From assembly GCA_025458525.1 (NCBI GenBank), contig JALOSF010000044.1:1-32430 (forward strand): a stretch of DNA of 32,430 bases, in the 5' to 3' direction. How positions within the stretch are numbered: the first letter of the stretch is position 1; each line of letters opens with the position of its first letter. Source of the DNA: Cypionkella sp. GTDB lineage: Bacteria; Pseudomonadota; Alphaproteobacteria; Rhodobacterales; Rhodobacteraceae. The notes beneath the pieces are model-generated. The model had not been told where the DNA came from. It did no database searches and worked only from the letters and a program-made list of their open reading frames with translations. The translations under genes were made by a program, and so were the position numbers. Below are positions 7,080 through 13,884 of this stretch, in pieces.

Positions 7080-7850
7080 ATGCGCCCCGCGCTTCCCGCC
7101 GGTTTCTTGCGCCTGCCCGTCGCCCACCGCGCCTTGCATGACAGGGCGGCGGGACGGGTGGAAAACAGCCCCTCGGCGGTGCGGGCCGCCGTCGAGGCGG
7201 GTTATGCCATCGAGGTCGATGTGCAACTGTCGGCCGATGGGCAGGCCATGGTGTTTCACGACGAAACGCTGGACCGCCTCACCGCGGAACGGGGCCGGAT
7301 CTCTGCCCGCAGCGCGGCAGAGCTGGGCCAGATCGGCCTGAGCGGCGGGCCGGATGTCATTCCGACCTTGGCGCAGGTTCTGGCCATGGTGGCCGGTCGC
7401 GTGCCATTGCTGATCGAGATCAAGGATCAGACCGAAGTCATGGGCCCCACCGACGGGCGGCTGGAGGCGGCGGTGGCTCAGGCCCTTACCGGCTATGGCG
7501 GAGAGGTGGCGGTGATGTCCTTCAACCCGCATGCGGTCGCCCATATGGCAAGGTTGGCACCCCATGTGGCGCGGGGCCTGACCACCTCCTCCTGGGATCC
7601 CGCAGACTGGGCGCCGGTGCCGGCGGCCGTATGCGACACGCTGCGCGACATTCCCGATTTCGACCGGGTCGGGGCAAGTTTCATCAGCCACCAGGCCAAT
7701 GATCTGACGCGCCCACAGGTGCTGTCGCTGCGGGCGGCCGGGGTGCCGATCCTGTGCTGGACGATCCGGTCCGAAAGCCAGGAGGTGCTGGCACGTCAGA
7801 TCGCGGCAAATGTGACCTTCGAAGGCTATCGGAGCGCGCTTCCCGCTTGA
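7080..7850 (+). CDS. Glycerophosphodiester phosphodiesterase
   Basis: A 256-residue GDPD-family enzyme that splits glycerophosphodiesters from phospholipid turnover into glycerol-3-phosphate and an alcohol. The metal and catalytic residues are all seen: H16-R17, E28-N29 (VENS), E45 and D47 (EVDV), H60-D61 (VFHDE), and later EIKDQ. No signal peptide is visible, so it is probably cytoplasmic, like UgpQ. The ATG at 7080 lies four bases after the RidA-family stop; a TTG at 7068 overlapping that stop is an alternative. It belongs to the same-strand run from 6719 to 10014. Confidence 0.9.
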   Translation: MRPALPAGFLRLPVAHRALHDRAAGRVENSPSAVRAAVEAGYAIEVDVQLSADGQAMVFHDETLDRLTAERGRISARSAAELGQIGLSGGPDVIPTLAQVLAMVAGRVPLLIEIKDQTEVMGPTDGRLEAAVAQALTGYGGEVAVMSFNPHAVAHMARLAPHVARGLTTSSWDPADWAPVPAAVCDTLRDIPDFDRVGASFISHQANDLTRPQVLSLRAAGVPILCWTIRSESQEVLARQIAANVTFEGYRSALPA

Positions 7851-7898
7851 AATCGCGGCCTTGCGCCACAGTCTTTGCGGCACAAGGCACAGGACAGC

Positions 7899-9056
7899 AT
7901 GACCGAAATCACCCTGCACGAAAGTCTGGCCGAGGTTGACGCCGCCGCATGGGATGCGGTGGCGGCCCCCGAACAGGCGCATGGCCGGCCCGTGGACCCG
8001 TTCACCACGCACCGCTTCCTGCGCGCGCTTGAAACGTCGCGTTCGACCGGGGCGGGCACCGGATGGAGCGCGCATCCGCTTGTGCTGCGCGAGGAGGGGC
8101 GCGTGGTGGCCGCGATGCCGCTTTATGCCAAGGCGCATTCGCAGGGCGAATATATCTTTGACCACGGCTGGGCCCAGGCGTTTGAACGCGCGGGCGGGCG
8201 CTATTACCCGAAACTTCAGGTGGCGGTGCCGTTCACTCCGGCGACGGGGCGACGGTTTCTGGGCGATCCGGCCCATCGCGCATCCCTGCTGGCAGCGGCG
8301 ATTTCGGTGGCGGCACAGAACCGGCTGTCCTCGCTTCACATCACCTTTTGCACCGCCGAGGAGGCCGAGGCGCTTGCCGGGGTGGAGGGTGTGCTGCACC
8401 GGGTGACGCAGCAATTCCACTGGGAAAACAACGGCTATACCTGTTTTGACGACTTTTTGGCGCAGCTTTCCAGCCGCAAGCGCAAGATGATCCGCAAGGA
8501 ACGCGAAACCGCGCGGGCCGCGGGCCTGACCATCCGCGCACTGACCGGCGACCAGATCGAGCCTGCGCATTGGGATGCGTTCTGGCAGTTCTATCAGGAC
8601 ACCGGGGCGCGCAAATGGGGCACGCCTTACCTCACGCGCAAGGCATTCGATGCCTTTCACGACACGATGCGCAACGACATGCTTCTGGTGCTGGCGTTTG
8701 ATGGCGCGCGCCCGGTGGCCGGGGCGCTCAATTTCATCGGGCGTGACACGCTTTTTGGCCGCTATTGGGGTTGTGTCGAAGATCACCCCTGTCTGCATTT
8801 CGAGCTGTGCTATTATCAGGCCATCGACTGGGCCATCGCAAACGGCCTGTCGCGGGTCGAGGCGGGGGCGCAGGGCGAACACAAGCTGGCCCGTGGCTAT
8901 CTGCCGACCCCGGTGCATTCGCTGCACTGGATTGCCGACCCCGGGTTTCGCAGCGCGGTTGCCCGCTACTTGCGTGAGGAGCGCGCGGCGGTGGATGAGG
9001 AAATCGAAGTCCTGACCCAGTATGGCCCGTTCCGCCGGGTGCAGTCCGAGGACTGA
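7899..9056 (+). CDS. FemAB-like / COG3146 predicted N-acyltransferase
   Basis: A 385-residue protein of the GNAT-fold FemAB-like family (DUF482, COG3146), related to enzymes that attach amino acids to peptidoglycan precursors; the true substrate in proteobacteria is unknown. Recognisable parts are HPLVLREEGRVVAAMPLY, GEYIFDHGWA, SSRKRKMIRKERE near the middle, FYQDTGARKWGTPYLTR, and the C-terminal ARGYLPTPVHSLHW. The ATG at 7899 has AGGAC five bases upstream, 48 bases after the phosphodiesterase. The neighbours fit an envelope or lipid role, but this is inference. Confidence 0.85.
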   Translation: MTEITLHESLAEVDAAAWDAVAAPEQAHGRPVDPFTTHRFLRALETSRSTGAGTGWSAHPLVLREEGRVVAAMPLYAKAHSQGEYIFDHGWAQAFERAGGRYYPKLQVAVPFTPATGRRFLGDPAHRASLLAAAISVAAQNRLSSLHITFCTAEEAEALAGVEGVLHRVTQQFHWENNGYTCFDDFLAQLSSRKRKMIRKERETARAAGLTIRALTGDQIEPAHWDAFWQFYQDTGARKWGTPYLTRKAFDAFHDTMRNDMLLVLAFDGARPVAGALNFIGRDTLFGRYWGCVEDHPCLHFELCYYQAIDWAIANGLSRVEAGAQGEHKLARGYLPTPVHSLHWIADPGFRSAVARYLREERAAVDEEIEVLTQYGPFRRVQSED

Positions 9057-9103
9057 CATACGCGCCCTGCCGTGCCATGCTGCATGACGGAAGGAGCCAC
9101 ACC

Positions 9104-9718
9104 ATGACCGCATTGACGCTTTACACCAACCCGATGTCGCGCGGCCGGATCGCGCGCTGGATGCTTGAAGAAACAGGTCAGCCCTACACCACCGTGACCC
9201 TCGCCTATGGCGCCGAGATGAAGGCCGCCGCCTATCGTGCCATCAACCCGATGGGCAAGGTTCCGGCGCTTGTGCATGACGACCGGGTCGTGACCGAGAC
9301 GGCGGCGATCTGCACCTATCTGGCCGATGCCTTTCCGGAGGCCGGGCTGATGCCAAAGGATCGCGCCGCCTTTTACCGCTGGATGTTTTTCGCGGCCGGC
9401 CCGTTCGAACAGGCCGTCGTCAATGCGTCTTTCGGCTGGAAGCCGGGGACACCGCAAGAGGCGGGACGCACCGGCTATGGCAGCCTCGAGACGGTGGTTG
9501 GCACGCTCTCGGCGCATCTGGACCGTGGCGGGCATATCGTGGGCGACAGCTTTTCGGCGGCAGATGTCTATCTGGGGGGCCAGATCGGCTGGGGCCTGCA
9601 ATTCGGCACACTTCCCAAAACCGATGCGCTGGTCGCCTATTGGGACCGGATCAAGGACCGCCCGGCTGCCCTGCGGGCACGGGCGCTGGATGATGCAGCA
9701 CTCAAGAAGGACGCATAA
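9104..9718 (+). CDS. Glutathione S-transferase family protein
   Basis: A 204-residue cytoplasmic protein with an N-terminal thioredoxin-like domain ([20 protein letters not shown], then [10 protein letters not shown] and [13 protein letters not shown]) and a C-terminal helical domain with [13 protein letters not shown]. The VPAL cis-proline motif and the TETAA glutathione-binding loop identify the family. S12 occupies the usual position of the residue that activates glutathione. The start has GGAAGGAG seven bases upstream. phhB follows after 2 bases, so the two are surely co-transcribed. Substrate unknown. Confidence 0.9.
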   Translation: MTALTLYTNPMSRGRIARWMLEETGQPYTTVTLAYGAEMKAAAYRAINPMGKVPALVHDDRVVTETAAICTYLADAFPEAGLMPKDRAAFYRWMFFAAGPFEQAVVNASFGWKPGTPQEAGRTGYGSLETVVGTLSAHLDRGGHIVGDSFSAADVYLGGQIGWGLQFGTLPKTDALVAYWDRIKDRPAALRARALDDAALKKDA

Positions 9719-9720
9719 GC

Positions 9721-10014
9721 ATGGGCAAGACCAAAGAGCTGGACCGGGCAAGCCTTTTGCCGCTGTTTGGCACAGGATGGGCCATGGTCGATGGCCAGGA
9801 TGTTCTGGAAAAGACCTTTCTGTTCCGCGACTTCAAGCAGGCCTTTGCCTTCATGACCGCGGTGGCAGATCAGGCCGAGGCGATGGGGCACCACCCCGAA
9901 TGGACCAATGTCTATCGCACCGTCACGGTGCGGCTGACCACCCATGACGCCGGCGGCTTGACCGAGCTTGACGCAGAACTGGCGCGGCGGATGGACAAGG
10001 CGGCGGGGTATTGA
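9721..10014 (+). CDS. phhB: Pterin-4a-carbinolamine dehydratase
   Basis: A 97-residue 4a-hydroxytetrahydrobiopterin dehydratase. It dehydrates the carbinolamine left by phenylalanine hydroxylase so that the pterin can be recycled, and some homologues act in molybdopterin metabolism. The active-site signature HHPEW..VY..V...LTTHD.GGLTELD is complete, with the two adjacent histidines and the later THD histidine. No phenylalanine hydroxylase gene is nearby. It begins 2 bases after the glutathione transferase stop and ends 12 bases from the convergent map stop. Confidence 0.92.
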   Translation: MGKTKELDRASLLPLFGTGWAMVDGQDVLEKTFLFRDFKQAFAFMTAVADQAEAMGHHPEWTNVYRTVTVRLTTHDAGGLTELDAELARRMDKAAGY

Positions 10015-10026
10015 ACCCGCGCCGCC

Positions 10027-10773
10027 CTAGCCCGGCATCGTGACAACCAGCGCACCGCGTTCGGTCGCAACGATGGTGTGTTCGTATTGCACGCAAGGCG
10101 CGCAAGGATCGGCGTATAGCGTCCAGCCATCCGCGCCGGTTTCGGCCCAGTGGCCACCGACCGACAGGAACGGCTCGACCGTCAGGACAAGCCCTTTCTG
10201 GATGCGCCGACGGTCACGGTTGGGCCATGTGGCGATTTCGCCCGGCTCCTCGTGCAGGGACCGGCCGACACCATGGCTGGCCAGATTGCGGATCAGCGTA
10301 TAGCCGCGGTCTGCGGCAAAGCGCCCGATGGCATTGCCTATCCCGGACAGCGGCTTTCCGGCGGCGACCTGTGCGATGCCGATCTGCATCGCCCGCTTGC
10401 CGTCGCGACACAGCCGATCCAGCACCGGCCGCCCCGGCCCGATCTGAAAGCTGGCGCCGGTGTCGGCAAAATAGCCCTGTTTCGAGGCGGACACATCGAT
10501 GTTGACCAGATCACCCAAGGCGATGACCCGCGACCCCGGAATGCCATGGGCAATCTCATCATTCACGCTGATGCAGGTGGCGCCGGGGAAGTCATAGACG
10601 GATTGCGGTGCCGACTGGGCGCCCTCCCGCTCCAGACAGGCGCGGCCGATCGCGTCCAGTTCGGCCGTGGTCATGCCCGGCTCTGCCGCCTGCTGCATCG
10701 CCTGCAAGGTGTTGGCAACGATGCGGCCGATGGCTTGCAAACCATCCAGATCGTCCTGCTGCGTGATGGTCAT
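10027..10773 (-). CDS. map: Type I methionine aminopeptidase
   Basis: A 248-residue enzyme that removes the initiator methionine from new proteins. All five metal ligands are present: D93, D104, H167, E200 and E231, each offset by four from the E. coli numbering, plus H76 in AHGIPG. There is no N-terminal zinc-finger extension. The ATG at 10773 was chosen because the family start follows and GAAAGG lies upstream; the longer frame would run into the peroxiredoxin gene. It lies 55 bases after the peroxiredoxin gene, across a strong hairpin. The genome may hold a second map copy next to ribosomal genes, as many alphaproteobacteria do. Confidence 0.92.
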   Translation of the reverse strand: MTITQQDDLDGLQAIGRIVANTLQAMQQAAEPGMTTAELDAIGRACLEREGAQSAPQSVYDFPGATCISVNDEIAHGIPGSRVIALGDLVNIDVSASKQGYFADTGASFQIGPGRPVLDRLCRDGKRAMQIGIAQVAAGKPLSGIGNAIGRFAADRGYTLIRNLASHGVGRSLHEEPGEIATWPNRDRRRIQKGLVLTVEPFLSVGGHWAETGADGWTLYADPCAPCVQYEHTIVATERGALVVTMPG

Positions 10774-10792
10774 CGCCGGCCTTTCAGATTGG

Positions 10793-10818
10793 CCCCTGCC
10801 CCGGATGCGGGACAGGGG
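10793..10818 (-). repeat. Strong hairpin between peroxiredoxin and map
   Basis: On the minus strand CCCCTGTCCC pairs with GGGGCAGGGG (one U-G pair) around a 6-base loop, covering half of the 55-base gap. There is no following T-run, so it may be an attenuator, an RNA-stabilising stem for the upstream message, or a Rho-linked end rather than a simple terminator. Confidence 0.45.
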
Positions 10819-10828
10819 GTCGGCCGCG

Positions 10829-11317
10829 TCAGATCGCGGCCAGAAGCGCTTCGCCGCCCGAAACTTCGCAGACACCGGGCGATTCCTCGAGGTGCAGCTG
10901 CTTGATTACACCATCCTCGGCATAAAGCGCATAGCGCTTGGACCGGGCCAACAGGCCAACGGGGGGGGCGGTGAAATCAAGTCCCATCGCCTTGGTAAAG
11001 GCGCTGTCGGCATCGGCCAGCAAGGTCAGACCGGCGGCGGTGGCGCCCGTCGCCTCGCCCCAGGCTTTCATCACGAACGGGTCGTTGACCGAAACACAGA
11101 CGATCTCGTCCACGCCCTTGGCGATGAACTGATCCTTGGTGCGGATGAAACTGGGCACATGGGCCGAATGGCAGGTGGGCGTAAAGGCGCCCGGCACCGC
11201 AAAGACCACCAGCTTGCGCCCCTTTGCAAGCGCGTGCAGCGACACCTGTTCGGGGCCGCTGTCGCCCAGCTTGATCAAAGTGGCCTCTGGCAGCGTATCG
11301 CCCACAGAAATCGTCAT
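10829..11317 (-). CDS. Peroxiredoxin, Prx5 type
   Basis: A 162-residue thiol peroxidase of the Prx5 (type II) group, which reduces hydrogen peroxide and organic peroxides in the cytoplasm. The peroxidatic cysteine is C49 in PGAFTPTCH. C150 in the family-typical PGVCEVSGGE sits where atypical two-cysteine members have their resolving cysteine, and C74 is also present. The ATG at 11317 has AGAGGG eight bases upstream. It is followed by map on the same strand and is divergent from the FAD reductase at 11398; both could belong to an oxidative-stress response, but no OxyR-like site was recognised. Confidence 0.92.
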   Translation of the reverse strand: MTISVGDTLPEATLIKLGDSGPEQVSLHALAKGRKLVVFAVPGAFTPTCHSAHVPSFIRTKDQFIAKGVDEIVCVSVNDPFVMKAWGEATGATAAGLTLLADADSAFTKAMGLDFTAPPVGLLARSKRYALYAEDGVIKQLHLEESPGVCEVSGGEALLAAI

Positions 11318-11335
11318 TCCAATGTCCCTCTCGCG

Positions 11336-11363
11336 TTGCGTTTGTTCCGTCCTCGGATATAGG
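11336..11363 (+). promoter_or_regulatory. Candidate promoter of the FAD reductase operon
   Basis: TTGCGT (11336-11341) and TATAGG (11358-11363) are spaced by 16 bases, followed by GAGG and the start codon. The minus strand uses the same AT-rich bases as TATATC, a possible -10 box for the peroxiredoxin gene, so the divergent promoters may overlap. Confidence 0.38.
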
Positions 11364-11397
11364 GTCCGGCCCGTTGGGCGACCAGAGGAATATGGCG

Positions 11398-12600
11398 ATG
11401 CATGTGGTAATCATCGGCGCCGGGCAGGCGGGGGCGGCGCTTGCGGCCAAGCTGCGCAGCCTTGGCCACACCGGCCCCGTCACCATGATCGGCGACGAAC
11501 CTGCCCCCCCCTATCAGCGCCCCCCCCTTTCGAAGGCCTATCTGAAGGGTCAGATGGAGGCCGAGCGGTTGTGGCTGCGCGCGCCGGAGTTCTGGGCCGA
11601 TCAGTCCGTCGATCTGCGGCTTGGCACGCCGGTGACGGCGATGGATACGGGGGCAAGGACCGTCACGCTGGGCGATCAGGTGATCGGCTATGACGCCTTG
11701 GCCCTGACCACGGGGTCATCGCCCCGGCGGTTGCCATCTGCGATGGGCGGCGATCTTGGCGGCGTTTACACATTGCGCACCCTGGCTGATGTCGATGCGA
11801 TGCGGGCTGAATTCGTGCCTGGCCGGCGTGTGGTGATCGTGGGCGGCGGCTACATCGGGCTTGAGGCGGCTGCGGTGGCGGCCGGGCTGGGGCTGGATGT
11901 GACGGTGCTGGAAATGGCACCGCGCATCTTGCAAAGGGTCGCCGCGCCCGAAACCTCGGGCTATTTCCGGGCGCTGCATGCGGCGCATGGGGTGAAAATT
12001 CTGGAATCGACCGGGATCGACCACGTGTTGGGCGATGGGCGCGTGACGGGCGTTTGCCTGACGAACGGGCATCAGATCGCCGCCGATTTCGTGCTTGTCG
12101 GGGTTGGCGTCACCCCGAACACCGCTTTGGCAGAGGCGGCGGGGATCACGCTCGACAACGGAATTGCCACCGACGCGCAAGGCCGCACCTCGGCCCCCGG
12201 TGTCTGGGCTGCGGGGGATTGCGCGTCCTTTCCGTGGAAGGGCGGGCGCATCCGGCTTGAATCGGTCGGCAATGCGATCGACCAGGCCGAAGTGGTGGCC
12301 GCCAATATCCTTGGTGCGGGTCAGGATTACCAGGCTGCGCCGTGGTTCTGGTCGGATCAATACGACTGCAAACTTCAGATCGCCGGGCTGAACACCGGAT
12401 ATGACCGCATCGTAACCCGTCAGGGCGAAGCGGACGCCGTTTCGTTCTGGTATTACCGGGGCGAGACGCTGCTCGCGCTGGACGCCATGAACGATGCGCG
12501 CGCCTATATGGTCGGCAAGCGGCTGATCGAGGCGGGCAAATCCCCCGCCCCCGATCTGATCGCCAATCCCGCGCAAGACCTCAAGGCGCTTTTGCGGTGA
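11398..12600 (+). CDS. NAD(P)H:ferredoxin-type FAD-dependent reductase
   Basis: A 400-residue flavoprotein of the rhodocoxin/putidaredoxin reductase type, which passes electrons from NAD(P)H to a small iron-sulfur protein. The FAD-binding GAGQAG motif begins the protein, PPYQRPPLSK follows, the pyridine-nucleotide site GGGYIGLE lies mid-protein, and WAAGDCA marks the second FAD contact. A reductase C-terminal domain with PWFWSDQYD follows. Two starts are possible: ATG at 11392 is only three bases from GAGG, while 11398 is nine bases away and gives MHVVIIGAG; I chose 11398. No ferredoxin gene is adjacent. Its stop overlaps the rsmD start by 4 bases. Confidence 0.88.
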   Translation: MHVVIIGAGQAGAALAAKLRSLGHTGPVTMIGDEPAPPYQRPPLSKAYLKGQMEAERLWLRAPEFWADQSVDLRLGTPVTAMDTGARTVTLGDQVIGYDALALTTGSSPRRLPSAMGGDLGGVYTLRTLADVDAMRAEFVPGRRVVIVGGGYIGLEAAAVAAGLGLDVTVLEMAPRILQRVAAPETSGYFRALHAAHGVKILESTGIDHVLGDGRVTGVCLTNGHQIAADFVLVGVGVTPNTALAEAAGITLDNGIATDAQGRTSAPGVWAAGDCASFPWKGGRIRLESVGNAIDQAEVVAANILGAGQDYQAAPWFWSDQYDCKLQIAGLNTGYDRIVTRQGEADAVSFWYYRGETLLALDAMNDARAYMVGKRLIEAGKSPAPDLIANPAQDLKALLR

Positions 12601-13160
12601 GGATCATCGGCGGACGGGCGCGCGGCCTGCATCTGGCCCCGGTGGGCGCGGGCGATGCTGCGGCCCATTTGCGCCCCACCTCTGACCGGGTGCGCGAGTC
12701 TATCTTCAACCTTCTGATCAACGGCGGCCATGGCAACCCGGTGCAGGGCGCGCGGGTGCTTGACCTGTTTGCCGGGACGGGCGCCTTGGGGTTGGAGGCG
12801 CTGTCGCGGGGGGCCTCGCATGCCTGTTTTGTCGAGGATGGCAAAACCGCACTGGGCCTTCTGAAGCGCAACATCGCCCTGATGCGGGCAGAGGCAGAAA
12901 CCGAAGTCCTGCGCCGCGATGCCTGCGCCATGGGGCCGGCCCGCGGCGCCGGATTCGATCTGGTGTTCCTTGACCCGCCCTATGGCAAGGCTCTGGGCGA
13001 AAAGGCGATTTCGGCCTGCCTCGCCTCTGGCTGGTTTGCCCCTGCGGCGATGATCGTCTGGGAAGAAGGCACCCCCCCGCTGCCCCCGGCGGGGCTGGAC
13101 CTTGTGGATCAACGGCGCTACGGCGATACGGTCGTGACGCTTCTGAAGGTGCCGGAATGA
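12597..13160 (+). CDS. rsmD: 16S rRNA (guanine966-N2)-methyltransferase RsmD
   Basis: A 187-residue methyltransferase that modifies G966 of 16S rRNA during ribosome assembly. It starts MRIIGGRARG and carries the family signature RPTSDRVRE (26-34), the SAM-binding DLFAGTGALGLE (56-67) and the catalytic DPPYG (126-130). The start is a GTG inside a GTGA overlap with the upstream reductase, and its own stop overlaps the next gene by ATGA, so all three are translationally coupled. Confidence 0.93.
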   Translation: MRIIGGRARGLHLAPVGAGDAAAHLRPTSDRVRESIFNLLINGGHGNPVQGARVLDLFAGTGALGLEALSRGASHACFVEDGKTALGLLKRNIALMRAEAETEVLRRDACAMGPARGAGFDLVFLDPPYGKALGEKAISACLASGWFAPAAMIVWEEGTPPLPPAGLDLVDQRRYGDTVVTLLKVPE

Positions 13161-13807
13161 CCCCAAAGGCCGTATTGTTCGACTGCGATGGCGTGATCGT
13201 GGACAGCGAGGGCATGACCTTCGACCTTCTGGCGATCGATTTCGCCGAACATGGCCTGCACCTGCCGGTCGCTACCATTGCGCGCGATTTCATCGGCGGC
13301 ACGATGACCGAGGTCGCCCGCCGCGCCCGGGCTGCCGGGGCAGACCTGCCGCAAGACTGGGTGGAGCGGTTTTATCAGCGCCTCTATGCCCATCTGGCCA
13401 AAGGCACGCCGCTGATCCCCGGTATCCTGACCGTGCTCGATGCGCTGGATGCGGCTGGCATTCGCTATGCCATGGGCTCGAACGGGTCGGACGAAAAGAT
13501 GCAGATCACCCTGGGCCAACACCCGGGCCTGATCGCGCGCTTTCGTGGCCATCTCTATTCCGGGCAAACCCTTGGCCGCCCGAAACCTGCGCCAGACCTT
13601 TATCTGCACGCGGCATCGCGCTTGGGCGTTTCAACCGCTGACTGTGTCGTCGTCGAAGACAGCCCCACCGGCGCGCAAGCGGCGCGGGCAGCCGGGATGC
13701 GCTGTCTGGGCTATGCCGCACATACCCCCGCGGAACGGCTGGCGGCGGTGGGGGCGGAGCCATTCTTTGCCATGTCCGACCTGCCGCACCTGATCGGCCT
13801 GCGCTGA
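13157..13807 (+). CDS. HAD-IA family phosphatase
   Basis: A 216-residue haloacid dehalogenase-superfamily hydrolase of the phosphoglycolate phosphatase/beta-phosphoglucomutase group. Motif I is FDCDGVIVDSEG with nucleophile D9 and acid/base D11; motif II is the serine in MGSNGS; motif III/IV are KPAPDLY and VVEDSPTGAQAARAAGM. The alpha-helical cap after motif I is present. Substrate is not predictable. It begins in an ATGA overlap with rsmD and is the last gene before a bidirectional hairpin. Confidence 0.9.
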   Translation: MTPKAVLFDCDGVIVDSEGMTFDLLAIDFAEHGLHLPVATIARDFIGGTMTEVARRARAAGADLPQDWVERFYQRLYAHLAKGTPLIPGILTVLDALDAAGIRYAMGSNGSDEKMQITLGQHPGLIARFRGHLYSGQTLGRPKPAPDLYLHAASRLGVSTADCVVVEDSPTGAQAARAAGMRCLGYAAHTPAERLAAVGAEPFFAMSDLPHLIGLR

Positions 13808-13851
13808 GGCAAACACGCCGAGCCGGTTGTGGCGTGCCACAGAGGCGAGAA

Positions 13852-13884
13852 AAAGGCGCGCGCGCTTGCGCGCTCCTTTGTCTT
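13852..13884. terminator. Bidirectional hairpin between HAD gene and ybbP
   Basis: AAAGG-C-GCGCGC / GCGCGC-T-CCTTT form a stem with one internal mismatch and a GCTT loop. The plus side ends CCTTTGTCTT and the minus side ends CCTTTTT, so it can serve both convergent units. It begins 45 bases after the HAD stop and reaches the ybbP stop. Confidence 0.65.

Noticed and set aside
6963..9113. A 716-codon open frame on the minus strand
   Set aside because: It covers the phosphodiesterase and acyltransferase genes in antisense and has the same low-information Arg/His/Gly composition; both sense genes have clear motifs and ribosome sites.
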